Of a stretch of 64,000 nt of DNA, positions 9,527 to 18,026 are shown one piece after another. Source of the stretch: an uncultured Campylobacter sp. (GTDB taxonomy: Bacteria > Campylobacterota > Campylobacteria > Campylobacterales > Campylobacteraceae); the NCBI RefSeq assembly GCF_938039245.1, contig NZ_CALHVN010000056.1, forward strand, positions 1-64,000, in the 5' to 3' direction. The notes under the pieces were generated by a model. The model was given only the letters and a program-made list of their open reading frames with translations, made no database searches and had not been told where the DNA came from. How positions within the stretch are numbered: the stretch's first letter is position 1; each line of letters begins with the position of its first letter. Made by a program: the position numbers and the translations under genes.

Positions 9527-10024
9527 CTAAACGATATCCAAATTTAAAATATGGCTTAGTCGCCTAAAAAAGATCATCAAATCTAGTTTAGCATTTCTAT
9601 CAAATTTATTATCGCTTAACATATTTATCGATACTAATCTTTTGCATACGTCGTGCGCCGCAGCAACCTCTTTAAGGTCGCGTTCGTTAAAATATTTAAC
9701 GTATATACGTAAAATTTTATTGACGTCTTTGATTACGCCCGTAAAGTCTTCTATCCATTGGGCATAATAAACCTTTCTCCAATCCTCCGCTTGCTTATCC
9801 AACAAAAGAAAAACATCTTGCATGTATTGTTTGGCGTTTGCATCCAGAGATACTACCGAAACGTCGGCTTCGTTCAATTTACGTCCCAAGGAATAAACTA
9901 AATTAAAAAGATCGCTTCTAGCCATCTCGTATTTAGTGATAGATAGATTTAAATTTAGATCTTCGTTGGTACTTTTGAGTTCGCTAGCGTTTTTCGAATT
10001 TTTACTCGTCAGATTTTCTTTCAT
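9527..10024 (-). CDS. Hypothetical helical protein, left end of element
   Basis: A 165-aa protein, mostly alpha-helical, with a Lys/Ser/Asn-rich start (MKENLTSKNSKNASELKSTN) and no membrane segment. I do not recognise a domain. It follows the WYL regulator gene on the same strand after 62 bases, and a GACA-N5-TGTC palindrome (10076-10088) lies between them, so it may be under the same control. Confidence 0.65.
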   Translation of the reverse strand: MKENLTSKNSKNASELKSTNEDLNLNLSITKYEMARSDLFNLVYSLGRKLNEADVSVVSLDANAKQYMQDVFLLLDKQAEDWRKVYYAQWIEDFTGVIKDVNKILRIYVKYFNERDLKEVAAAHDVCKRLVSINMLSDNKFDRNAKLDLMIFFRRLSHILNLDIV

Positions 10025-10075
10025 AGCTCATCCCCTAAATTAAGACTATTTTAGGAGATTTTATAAAATATCTGC

Positions 10076-10088
10076 GACAGTTTATGTC
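10076..10088. promoter_or_regulatory. Candidate WYL-regulator operator A
   Basis: GACA-GTTTA-TGTC, a perfect 4-5-4 palindrome overlapping the stop of the WYL gene and about 50 bases upstream of the 165-aa gene. It has the same half-sites and spacing as the operator-like site at 21874-21886. Confidence 0.4.
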
Positions 10089-10953
10089 ATTTCAAATAAT
10101 CCCTAAGCAAATTTTCAAATTTATCCCTTAAATTTAGAGGCTCTACTATCTTTATAAAAGGTAGCCAATATTTTACAACCCGTAGTATCTCGTCATCGTA
10201 GGCTACTTCTGTACTTATGATGATTTTATCCTCTTCTTCTTGCACTACTTCGTAGTTTGGTAAAAACTCTTTTCTCTTAAAATACTCCATAGCTTCGTTT
10301 TTGATTTCAAGCGTAACCTTAAATTTGGCGTCCGAAAACCAGTTTGTGTCGTTTTTCTCGATACGTTTTAAAAACTCGGCGTTTGCAGTAAACGTATCGC
10401 CCTTTATCTTTATATGTTTTATTTTAGAGAGAGCGAAATTTTTTAGTTTGCCTTCGTCGTCTGCTAGTAAATACCATATGCCGCTATTATTTATTAGTTT
10501 ATACGGCTTTAGTTTGCGTTCTTTGTCGTTATATTCGCAGTCTACGATACGGTTTTTGATGACTGCGGCGCTTACGGCTTCAAAGTCGTCTCTTGAAATT
10601 TGTATACTTTCAAACCCTTGGTTTTTGATTAGATAGGCTTTGTTTAGCTTCTCGTTTAAAACGTCGCTGATAAATCTATCGTCTAGCTCTGGAAATAGCG
10701 ACCTTGCACCGATTAGCGCGGCAAAAGCTTTTATGTCTTTAAAGCCTAGTTTGCCAAGAGCGTACTCCTCTAAAAAATATTTACCGTTTTCTTTTTGGAT
10801 AGGTAGGATACTAAGCCGCTCAAAGTCTCTTAAAATAGTTCTTTTATTTACGCTAAACTCCTCTACAAGCTCGTCTATACTTAGCCTTTCACCGCTGTTT
10901 AGTTTTACTATGATTTGGGCAAGCCTGACGGCGATTTTATCGTGAGAACGCAT
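10087..10953 (-). CDS. WYL-domain transcriptional regulator
   Basis: A 288-aa DNA-binding protein. Residues 1-60 form a winged helix-turn-helix (SIDELVEEFSVNKRTILRDF) and residues 120-200 form a WYL domain, with the named Trp-Tyr-Leu at 160-162 (SGIWYLLADDEG) preceded by the conserved KPYKL. WYL proteins of this layout (the CapW/BrxR type) repress phage-defence operons and are thought to sense nucleic acid or nucleotide signals. It is divergent from the 11065 gene, and the gap holds a candidate operator. It is probably the regulator of the 11065 pair and the 21825-12385 operon. Confidence 0.88.
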   Translation of the reverse strand: MRSHDKIAVRLAQIIVKLNSGERLSIDELVEEFSVNKRTILRDFERLSILPIQKENGKYFLEEYALGKLGFKDIKAFAALIGARSLFPELDDRFISDVLNEKLNKAYLIKNQGFESIQISRDDFEAVSAAVIKNRIVDCEYNDKERKLKPYKLINNSGIWYLLADDEGKLKNFALSKIKHIKIKGDTFTANAEFLKRIEKNDTNWFSDAKFKVTLEIKNEAMEYFKRKEFLPNYEVVQEEEDKIIISTEVAYDDEILRVVKYWLPFIKIVEPLNLRDKFENLLRDYLK

Positions 10954-11003
10954 TTTAACCTTCCTATTTAAATTTGACGTATTTTAGCTAATTTTTTCCT
11001 TGC

Positions 11004-11016
11004 GACGCAACCTATC
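11004..11016 (+). promoter_or_regulatory. Candidate WYL operator B with promoter leader
   Basis: GACGCAACCTATC lies exactly 48 bases before the ATG at 11065. The same motif in 11 of 13 positions lies exactly 48 bases before the 21825 start. Between motif and start, both leaders share GCTAAATTT and TAATTTAAATCAAAGGAG at the same positions. It looks like a duplicated promoter-operator-RBS module. Confidence 0.55.
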
Positions 11017-11064
11017 GCTATGCAATGCTAAATTTACGTTGTAATTTAAATCAAAGGAGATCAA

Positions 11065-11700
11065 ATGAGTTTAAACATAGATTTTATCCAAAAGGCTAAC
11101 GAGGCGGTAGCTAAAGCAAAGAGCTTTAAGATGAGCGAACTAGCGGGTCAAATGCTAAATTTAACCCAAAGCATAAAGCTAACTAAAAAACCGATCGACA
11201 AAGATGAGCAAGAAATAGACAATATGTACTATAAAGATACCTTTGGTCCCTTTGGGGGCGTAGCAAAAACTATCGGATATGCTGCTAAAACGGATATGGG
11301 TTTAGATGAGTATAATGAAATAGACGAGAATATCCTAAAAAAGCTATCTAAGATGGAGAGTAAATTTCACGAAAACTATTTGCCTGAGCTACTTTTAGAA
11401 ATCGGCAAAGACTACGGCGAGCAGGAAAATGAAGCTATAAAATCGGCCACAAACCCGTTAGCTCAGATAGGGCTAGATATGGCTTTGATCAAATTTTACT
11501 GGACGCTAACTCAGCTGCAATTGTCAGTAAGTATTCAAAACCTAGAAGCCGGCATGAATGGAAGCAGTAAGGTAAGCAAGATGAAAGATGCACTAAGGCA
11601 ACTACAGGCTATGGCGCAAAACCTGACAACTATTGCCGCGGAGTATGATTGGGAGGTAGGCGGAGTGGAATTTTGCGATAAAGTCAAGGAGGAAAAATGA
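11065..11700 (+). CDS. Hypothetical protein, WYL-linked (211 aa)
   Basis: A soluble, helix-rich protein starting MSLNIDFIQKANEAVAKAKS with a strong AAAGGAG site. No signal peptide or membrane segment. A Gly/Phe-rich segment (DTFGPFGGVAKTIGYAAKT, residues ~55-75) interrupts the helices. I recognise no domain. Its stop overlaps the ATG of the next ORF (ATGA). Its promoter leader matches that of the nine-gene operon starting at 21825, so it probably works with that operon. Confidence 0.75.
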   Translation: MSLNIDFIQKANEAVAKAKSFKMSELAGQMLNLTQSIKLTKKPIDKDEQEIDNMYYKDTFGPFGGVAKTIGYAAKTDMGLDEYNEIDENILKKLSKMESKFHENYLPELLLEIGKDYGEQENEAIKSATNPLAQIGLDMALIKFYWTLTQLQLSVSIQNLEAGMNGSSKVSKMKDALRQLQAMAQNLTTIAAEYDWEVGGVEFCDKVKEEK

Positions 11701-11822
11701 ACACGAGTAGGTCTTTTGCGAAAATAAGCGATACTCTAAAACAAATCGCCGATAATACAGCTTCATGCAAGGACACCAATGAAGTACTGCGGTACTATAA
11801 AGACAGGTTTGAGAGTTTTTGA
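11697..11822 (+). CDS. 41-aa ORF coupled to 11065 gene; possible frameshifted N-terminus
   Basis: Opens at the ATGA overlap with the preceding stop and encodes MNTSRSFAKISDTLKQIADN and 21 more residues before a TGA at 11820. The following 201-aa frame opens inside it in another frame, with no good ribosome site. Either this is a short coupled peptide, or it and the next frame are one gene split by a single-base change near 11780-11820. Confidence 0.45.
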   Translation: MNTSRSFAKISDTLKQIADNTASCKDTNEVLRYYKDRFESF

Positions 11823-12384
11823 AAACGTGATAAATAATCCCGAGCTAGGCGCGGATGATGATATTAAATTTAACAAATACGGCAAAATAAACGAATGGCT
11901 GGCAAAAAGGCAAAAAAGAATAGAAGGGCTAAAATCCAAAAAATCATTTGATTTTAGTTCCTTGCGTCGTGTTTTAAAAACGCTCGATCGCGCTCTAGGC
12001 AAGATAGTTTGCGAGTTGGTAGCGGCGTCGCTCAAAGGAAATAATCAAAGCGAAAATTTGACGCGCGAGATCCAGCAGTTTATTGCCTGCCGAGGTACCA
12101 TAGCAGTAGCGCAAGCACAAGCAAAAGGTAAAAAAGCCGCGCTAAATGCTGCCAAAAAAGCCGTAAAATCGACAGAGCTTTACGGCTATTTTAACGCCCA
12201 AGAGGCGTCGGTGTATGTTAAAACAGATGCTGCGCCAGGCATATCTTTAGAAGATATGCAAGAAATCTTAGGCGTTACAACAAGGGCTTTTGGCTACGAA
12301 ACAGCCGTAAGCATAGAATACGTATACGATGAAACTATGGGCGGAGCCAAGGTCGTTATCATAGCGACATCTCAAGATGTGTAG
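11779..12384 (+). CDS. Hypothetical protein, WYL-linked (201 aa)
   Basis: A basic, soluble protein with no domain I recognise. The middle part is Ala/Lys/Gln-rich helix (IAVAQAQAKGKKAALNAAKK) and the C-terminal third looks like an alpha/beta fold (ISLEDMQEILGVTTRAFGYE, then a strand-rich end). The first in-frame ATG (11779) lacks a ribosome site; TTG or GTG starts further in, or a frameshift from the 41-aa ORF, are equally possible. It ends one base from the convergent 12385 gene. Confidence 0.6.
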   Translation: MKYCGTIKTGLRVFENVINNPELGADDDIKFNKYGKINEWLAKRQKRIEGLKSKKSFDFSSLRRVLKTLDRALGKIVCELVAASLKGNNQSENLTREIQQFIACRGTIAVAQAQAKGKKAALNAAKKAVKSTELYGYFNAQEASVYVKTDAAPGISLEDMQEILGVTTRAFGYETAVSIEYVYDETMGGAKVVIIATSQDV

Positions 12385-13479
12385 TTATCCCTTCTCTGCC
12401 TCTGCCCTAGCCTTGATCACCTTAGCCAGCACGCTCTCACAAGCCACGCCTATTATCTTTGCCCTTAGCTTTGTTACGTCGGCATGGCTAGGAGCTTTAG
12501 CATGCACGGTTTCGTTTCGCAAATCTTGAAGCTCGGTTATGACCTTGGGTAGAGTCCTAGTTACGTAGTTTTGCAGTAAATTTCCCTCAAGTGCATCTTG
12601 GATAATTCGGTTTTTGAAAAGAAATTTATAAGTACCTAAATTTGGCTTGTTTTCAAATATATCGCTTACGGTAAAGCTCGTGCCCTGCACTTCGTATGGG
12701 ATTTTTAATATAGACGGCTTTGTCTTTGCGAGTTGTTCCATGAGAACTTTAACGAAGGCGTAAATCTCTTGCTCCATTGTTTTTGAGTATTTGACCACGA
12801 CGGAGCTAAAGTCATAGAGCGGGTTAGCTATATTATCAAGGTATTCTATCTCGGCGGAGATGATATTTTCTATGCTATCTGGGTGCATTAGATTTATTAA
12901 GCTTCGTCCGAAGCAGTAACGGATCAAATTTCGCTTTATCTCTAAAAACTCGGCGCTTTTATAGACGTCGGGATAAAATTTGCCTTCATCCTCAAAATAG
13001 CGCGTCTCTTGCTTTGTCTTTATGATGAGAGGATAAACATAAGCGTTGCCGTATACTGCGTAGGTATGGCCGCTTACGGTAAAATTTGCCAGGTAATCGT
13101 CTCTAACGCACTCAAAATCATTTCTAACTAGCTCTCTGATATCGCTTATGATAAACCACTTTTCTACATCGAGCCTTTTTTCTTTATAATACTCAGGCGC
13201 TATCTCGCCCATATCGTCGCTAGTTACGGCGACGACCTTTGCTACGAACAAATTTGAATAATCGGTTAAAAATAGCTGCAGATACTTGCCGTCGCTGTCG
13301 CTCGAATTTATGCTTTCGTAAATTTGCTCAAGTTCGGCTTCGTGGGAGTTTATCATATCTCGCCGCTTGCTTTTTATCTTGCCGAAGGCCACCTTGCCTT
13401 TAGATATCAAAACCTTAAGGTGTTGCTCTATGACGTCATTTTGGTAGTAGGGGTTGTAGAGGATGAGGATATTGTGCAT
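12385..13479 (-). CDS. Hypothetical protein with C-terminal HEPN-like motif
   Basis: A 364-aa cytoplasmic protein, last gene of the nine-gene operon (two bases after the preceding stop). The N-terminal part (residues 1-130) is alpha/beta and may be a ligand- or nucleic acid-sensing domain; the C-terminal half is helical. The motif RNETVH (Arg321-His326) in a helical setting (ITELQDLRNETVHAKAPSH) fits the R-x4-6-H signature of HEPN ribonucleases. This is suggestive, not proof: the motif is short. If real, it could be the RNA-cleaving effector of the system. Confidence 0.65.
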   Translation of the reverse strand: MHNILILYNPYYQNDVIEQHLKVLISKGKVAFGKIKSKRRDMINSHEAELEQIYESINSSDSDGKYLQLFLTDYSNLFVAKVVAVTSDDMGEIAPEYYKEKRLDVEKWFIISDIRELVRNDFECVRDDYLANFTVSGHTYAVYGNAYVYPLIIKTKQETRYFEDEGKFYPDVYKSAEFLEIKRNLIRYCFGRSLINLMHPDSIENIISAEIEYLDNIANPLYDFSSVVVKYSKTMEQEIYAFVKVLMEQLAKTKPSILKIPYEVQGTSFTVSDIFENKPNLGTYKFLFKNRIIQDALEGNLLQNYVTRTLPKVITELQDLRNETVHAKAPSHADVTKLRAKIIGVACESVLAKVIKARAEAEKG

Positions 13480-13481
13480 AT

Positions 13482-13889
13482 TTATAATAACATATCCTGA
13501 GAATTTACGATCATACTATCACTATTAAAGAATATCGCAAGTCCATTTTCAACATCGTATTTTGATTCAAAAAGCATTCCCCATGAGCCATCTCTGGCGA
13601 AATATATTGACGTTAACTCCAAAATTTGCTCTATTTTTTTATTTGTTTCGTAAAATTTTTCACAATATTCTTGTAAATTTTTATATATTTCACTCAAATT
13701 CTGTTCAATAAACCATTTAAAAATTTTATAGTTATCTCTTTGGCTTTGTAAAATTTCTTCATCTTTAAAGGCTTTTATTTTGATTTTTACTTTTTGAAGC
13801 TTTCCAAAAAATATGACTTCATCTTCTTTAAACCAAGAGTGCTTATAGGTAATCCATCCAAATACGCTATCATTTTTGGTTTTAAGCAT
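13482..13889 (-). CDS. Probable immunity protein for the WHH toxin
   Basis: A 135-aa acidic protein starting MLKTKNDSVFGWITYKHSWF. Aromatic-rich strands at the N-terminus, a helical middle (NLQEYCEKFYETNKKIEQIL) and a strand-rich end (GSWGMLFESKYDVENGLAIF) resemble small immunity proteins such as DUF6985/DUF2262-like folds. The start overlaps the toxin stop by eight bases, the usual arrangement for a toxin and its neutralising partner. The assignment rests mainly on context. Confidence 0.6.
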   Translation of the reverse strand: MLKTKNDSVFGWITYKHSWFKEDEVIFFGKLQKVKIKIKAFKDEEILQSQRDNYKIFKWFIEQNLSEIYKNLQEYCEKFYETNKKIEQILELTSIYFARDGSWGMLFESKYDVENGLAIFFNSDSMIVNSQDMLL

Positions 13890-14502
13890 TGTCTACTCCT
13901 TTTGATTTTTTTGCTTCAGATATACCGCCCGAATGCGGTATATTACCGTGAATTTCTTGAGGAACCAAATCCATCGTTTTTTGATCGCTTCTTTCGTGCC
14001 AACTAAGCTTATTTTCCTTTCTGTATTTTTCGATATCTTCTGCGGTCCAATTTTTACCATCTTTTTGCTCTTCGCTCCATTTTTTAGCCAATGCCTCATC
14101 TGCTTGAGCAAAATTGTCATCTCTCTCTAGCCCAAAATCTTCTATTTCCACGCTTGCTTCAGAAAAAGGAGTGAAATCAGGCTCGCCATCTTTAAATTCA
14201 ACGCCGCCTTCCCCGTACGTTGCTAAAATTTCTTTCCAAGTTTTTTCATTATTGCTGGGTTTTTTAGGCACAAAGTCACCATCGGGTATCCAAGTGCTAT
14301 TACCTTTCTCGCCGACCCATGTTCCGTTTTTATTTGGAAAAGCGTATTCAATCATCATATCATTTGGATGATTTGTATCAGCATGCGACCAGTTAAACGG
14401 CTTATAGATATCAAAATTCTGATCTACATTGGTATTTTTTAAAATATCTGGTTTGACCGTCTCTCCACTCATCTCTTTTGCTAAAGAATACTCTATAGAC
14501 AT
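13882..14502 (-). CDS. WHH-type HNH/Endo VII-fold nuclease toxin
   Basis: A 206-aa protein whose C-terminus matches the WHH-type DNase toxins of polymorphic toxin systems: LSWHE (Trp168-His169-Glu170), then KTMDLVPQEIHGNIPHSGG with His185 and His190. The central part (GEGGVEFKDGEPDFTPFSEA) is the usual lead-in to this nuclease domain. The N-terminus is short and has no RHS, LXG, PAAR or other delivery domain and no signal peptide, which is odd for an exported toxin. Its ATG directly follows the HerA ATPase stop (TAAATG). A potential immunity gene overlaps its end. Confidence 0.82.
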   Translation of the reverse strand: MSIEYSLAKEMSGETVKPDILKNTNVDQNFDIYKPFNWSHADTNHPNDMMIEYAFPNKNGTWVGEKGNSTWIPDGDFVPKKPSNNEKTWKEILATYGEGGVEFKDGEPDFTPFSEASVEIEDFGLERDDNFAQADEALAKKWSEEQKDGKNWTAEDIEKYRKENKLSWHERSDQKTMDLVPQEIHGNIPHSGGISEAKKSKGVDNA

Positions 14503-17500
14503 TTATATTCTCCTTTCTTTTATGGTTTCATTGCAAGCATAAGCCAAGCTATCCAAATTCTTATTTTTTAAACTTACTTCCACTATTACGCAATTAATTA
14601 TCAACCTATGATACTCTTTAAGTTGCTCATCAAGTTGCAAATTTGATTCAATCGTATAAAGTAATTCATTAATATCTTTTGCTTTATATACCAGCATTTT
14701 TATATATTTCTCCAAATCTATAAAAAGTTCAGCTATTATAACACTTATTCCTTTAAGATCTTTTGGCGGCTTGTTCTCTTTTGCCAAAGTTAAAATCTTA
14801 GCTTTAATATTTGATCTAAGAGGAGAAGTAAGCACCTCATTCCATAGATAAGTTAAATCAAATTTGGCATTATTATCTATAAAATTAGACAAAAGAGCCT
14901 TAATGAGTTCGTTTTTTAACTCGTTGTCAATTGCGCTTGAGCATTTTAAGCTTTCTGATTGTTGAAATTTTGTTTCATTGGCTTCAAATTTATCTACCTT
15001 GCATAGTACAGCTTCTATCCAGTCGTTTTGATATACGGCAGCTACGCCTTTTGGAAATTTTACTATATCGGCTATTTGCTCATCGGTTAAGCCGGCTGCT
15101 TTGCCTATTAGTTCTCTATCGTTAAAATCAGGTGTTCGCATAATGATTTTGGTGTTTGTATTGCGAATTACTGACATATCAAGTAGTCCTGGCGATTGAT
15201 CGGCTATGATAAATCCCTCACCGTATGTTCTCATTTCAGCTATTGAGTTTGCAAGCATTTCAACCGATTTACCAAGTAGATTAGAACTCTCGGACGATTG
15301 CTCTGTAGACGTTCGTTTGAGTAAGTTATGTGCCTCTTCTAAAACGCAGATATGTTTTAATTCAGAGTTTATATCCCCCTTGGCTATTCTATATTCGCTT
15401 AGCTTCATTACCAAGATACCCATTATCAGAGCTTTAGTTTCCATTGAGCCAACTCTGCTTAGATCAACTATGACATTTTCGTCAAAAAGCTTATCGTCGC
15501 TTATATCATCACTTGAAAAAATGAGCCCATTAAGCCCATTTGTGAGGCTTTCGAGTCTGGTTACCAGTGCACCCTTATAATTACCTTTATTTTCATCCGA
15601 GTATTCTGAGCTATTGATAATTTCAATGACATTTTGCATCACATCCATAAAATTTGGAAAAAGCTTTTTGTCTATCTTATTTTCGGATAGTGATAAATCC
15701 CAGCCAGCATCTTCATATGACTTTTCAACTGCTTTTTTAAGCACGGCAGGCATTGCCGCATACATAGGCCAGCATACGTTAAATATCTCCACAAGCCTAT
15801 CAAGATGCTCTAATATATGTATTTCTGAAGTAAATTTAAAAGGATTTATGCGCAAGAGCGGAGTTAAATTTGGATTTGTCCCATATACGCTTACGCTTTT
15901 ATCATTTCCAAATACATGTTTATACTCACCTTTTGCAGGCTCTATAACTAAAAATTTAACGTTTTTTTCTCTTGCTTCATTTAGTATTTTATATATTGTG
16001 TTTGATTTGCCACTTCCTGTTGATCCAGTTATAAAAGCATGCCCACTAAGGCTATTTAAATCCAAATTTACTGGACTTTCATAGCTTTTGCCCATATGAT
16101 AAATTTGACCAAGCTTTATGCTCTTGCCGCCCTTGGCTTCACTTATGACTTCTCTACCGAAGCTTGCTAAATTTTTCACACCAAATCCAGCTATGCTTCT
16201 TTCAGGAAAACCAGCATGTATGGCCAATTCTTTGCTAGTCACCAAAGACGAGCTTTGTACTTCTTTACCTTCAAAGTTTATTAAAGGATGACAAAATTTT
16301 CTCAAGTATTCTTTGGCATTCGCCAAATTTTCATCTTTCCATGTCGTTATGGATGAGCTCTCGATGCCGGAGTTTTCGCCTCTTATTATCGACTGATAAG
16401 AAGCCGCTAAGGTCTTTGAGCCTATCTCGTTATCGGCTATAGCGTATGCAGCTACGTTCCACATGCCTATGTCGTTTGCGGATTGCAGGCGTTCTAACTG
16501 CAAGTCTATCTTTTTTAGGATTTCACTTATGGCTTTATCTTCAAATTTAAGTTGAAATGAAGCCGAAGTACCTTCGGAATTAGTCAATGAAACGCCTCTA
16601 GTATCCGAAATAGTATGCGTTTCGCTTTTGGTTTCGGCTTCGCTTTGAGTTAGGCTATGACTCTCGCTGGTATTCGCGGTAGTTGATTTGTTTATGCCAA
16701 AACTAAAGTTTAGTTTAAAAGCGGATCTTGTGACGCCTATATTATAGCCGGAAGTTTCCGAGCTACTCATTGATGTGGTATCTGTAGTGCCTAAGGTATT
16801 CGTTATGCTAGTGCTTATAGCTTCTGATATACTTTGGGAGTAGCTTTGTGTTACGCTTCTACTCTCATTTTCTCCAAAAGTTAAATCCGTAGTCTCAAAA
16901 GGCTTTATAGCTGAATATAAATTCTCATAATTTCTCTGTAAATTTAAAAGCCTACCGCTTGAGAGAGGATCGGCTATTATCATTAAAGTATATCTTTCGC
17001 CTTGCATGGCGTCTACCACTCGCTCAAGTCCCTGTATAAATTTTTGCTCGGACGATTTCTCGGCTCTAAGGCCAGCCACTCCAGTCACAACAGATATGGC
17101 TTTATCTTGATTGCTGTAATCACCTCTATCAAATATGTCTTTTTGAAGCTCTTCTAAAGCTGTATTATCTAAAGGTATAGCTACCTCTTTCATTTTTTTA
17201 TATTCATCAAACACTACACCAGGAAAGTTTCCAACTAAACTTTTATAAAGCAAATCCATCGATACGCCTGGATCTTCTTTTTTAAAATCCTTTACGCCAA
17301 TATAGTAGTTTATGTTATTTTTATTACTATCTATGATAACAACCAAAGACGCTTCGGTGGAAGCAACGGCTTGAAATACGCTAACTAATTTATCTCTTGT
17401 ATCTTCGCTTTTGTCAAATACAAACTGCTTTAACTTATAAAGGCGAGAAATTTTATTTAGCTTTGCCTCCATAATATACTTGGCTTGTGGAATTATTTTG

Positions 17501-17601
17501 TAATTACTCAAGTTTGCAAGATATTTTTTATTCACTATCTCATCTGCGACATTAAGAGAATGCAATAAATCGTCTGGCTGATATACGGTTAAGTTTAGCA
17601 T
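14503..17601 (-). CDS. HerA/FtsK-like ATPase with Ser/Thr-rich insert
   Basis: A 1032-aa P-loop ATPase of the HerA (DUF87) type, likely a ring-forming DNA or protein pump. Walker A is GSTGSGKS (about 526-533) and Walker B is HICVLEEAH (about 750-758), with an arginine-bearing IIMRTPDFNDRELIG near 830. Residues about 245-345 are very rich in Ser, Thr, Glu and Asn (SRSVTQSYSQSISEAIST and similar), a low-complexity linker. There is no membrane segment. It shares one base with the preceding gene and abuts the toxin gene. Related ATPases pair with nucleases or SIR2 in phage defence, or power secretion; which applies here is unknown. Confidence 0.85.
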   Translation of the reverse strand: MLNLTVYQPDDLLHSLNVADEIVNKKYLANLSNYKIIPQAKYIMEAKLNKISRLYKLKQFVFDKSEDTRDKLVSVFQAVASTEASLVVIIDSNKNNINYYIGVKDFKKEDPGVSMDLLYKSLVGNFPGVVFDEYKKMKEVAIPLDNTALEELQKDIFDRGDYSNQDKAISVVTGVAGLRAEKSSEQKFIQGLERVVDAMQGERYTLMIIADPLSSGRLLNLQRNYENLYSAIKPFETTDLTFGENESRSVTQSYSQSISEAISTSITNTLGTTDTTSMSSSETSGYNIGVTRSAFKLNFSFGINKSTTANTSESHSLTQSEAETKSETHTISDTRGVSLTNSEGTSASFQLKFEDKAISEILKKIDLQLERLQSANDIGMWNVAAYAIADNEIGSKTLAASYQSIIRGENSGIESSSITTWKDENLANAKEYLRKFCHPLINFEGKEVQSSSLVTSKELAIHAGFPERSIAGFGVKNLASFGREVISEAKGGKSIKLGQIYHMGKSYESPVNLDLNSLSGHAFITGSTGSGKSNTIYKILNEAREKNVKFLVIEPAKGEYKHVFGNDKSVSVYGTNPNLTPLLRINPFKFTSEIHILEHLDRLVEIFNVCWPMYAAMPAVLKKAVEKSYEDAGWDLSLSENKIDKKLFPNFMDVMQNVIEIINSSEYSDENKGNYKGALVTRLESLTNGLNGLIFSSDDISDDKLFDENVIVDLSRVGSMETKALIMGILVMKLSEYRIAKGDINSELKHICVLEEAHNLLKRTSTEQSSESSNLLGKSVEMLANSIAEMRTYGEGFIIADQSPGLLDMSVIRNTNTKIIMRTPDFNDRELIGKAAGLTDEQIADIVKFPKGVAAVYQNDWIEAVLCKVDKFEANETKFQQSESLKCSSAIDNELKNELIKALLSNFIDNNAKFDLTYLWNEVLTSPLRSNIKAKILTLAKENKPPKDLKGISVIIAELFIDLEKYIKMLVYKAKDINELLYTIESNLQLDEQLKEYHRLIINCVIVEVSLKNKNLDSLAYACNETIKERRI

Positions 17602-18026
17602 TAGATATTCCCTCTAATAATAAAAAATATTATTAGCGTGGTTATTGCGCTAATAACAATATAAAGTACTGTATTATTTTGTCTATAATAGACATTATTT
17701 TCTATTTTCGTTTGACTATTTTTTGAAAATAAGTAATCTGACATTTTCATGATATGGCCTATACGTTCTTTAGAAAAATTATTTTCTATTTTTCCGACCT
17801 GTCTACTATAATAGTCAATGCTCCAATCTTTAACATCTTCTAAAAATTTTTCTCCATCATGTTCCATAAAAAGTAAGTTTTCATCTATACCGTTTTCAAG
17901 GCAGTAGCTTAAATTTTCGTTTATTATTTCTAGAGTAGGACGAGTCGATAAAATAATAAAAAAAACACTTCTTAATGCTTTCAAATCTTGCTTTTTGACA
18001 TATTCCTTTAGACTATCTGAAATCAC
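17601..18026 (-). CDS. Tail-anchored small membrane protein
   Basis: About 141 aa, with a helical cytoplasmic part and one C-terminal membrane helix (TVLYIVISAITTLIIFFII) followed by RGNI. I choose the GTG at 18026 because AAGGAG lies six bases upstream; an in-frame ATG at 18077 would give 158 aa but lies deep inside the dynamin gene and has no ribosome site. The chosen start overlaps the dynamin gene by 14 bases. It could anchor the GTPase or HerA ATPase to the membrane; family not recognised. Confidence 0.7.
   Translation of the reverse strand: MISDSLKEYVKKQDLKALRSVFFIILSTRPTLEIINENLSYCLENGIDENLLFMEHDGEKFLEDVKDWSIDYYSRQVGKIENNFSKERIGHIMKMSDYLFSKNSQTKIENNVYYRQNNTVLYIVISAITTLIIFFIIRGNI

Noticed and set aside
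9376..9567. 63-aa plus-strand frame at the left end of the element
   Set aside because: No ribosome site or motif; it spans two palindromes and overlaps the end of the better supported 165-aa gene.
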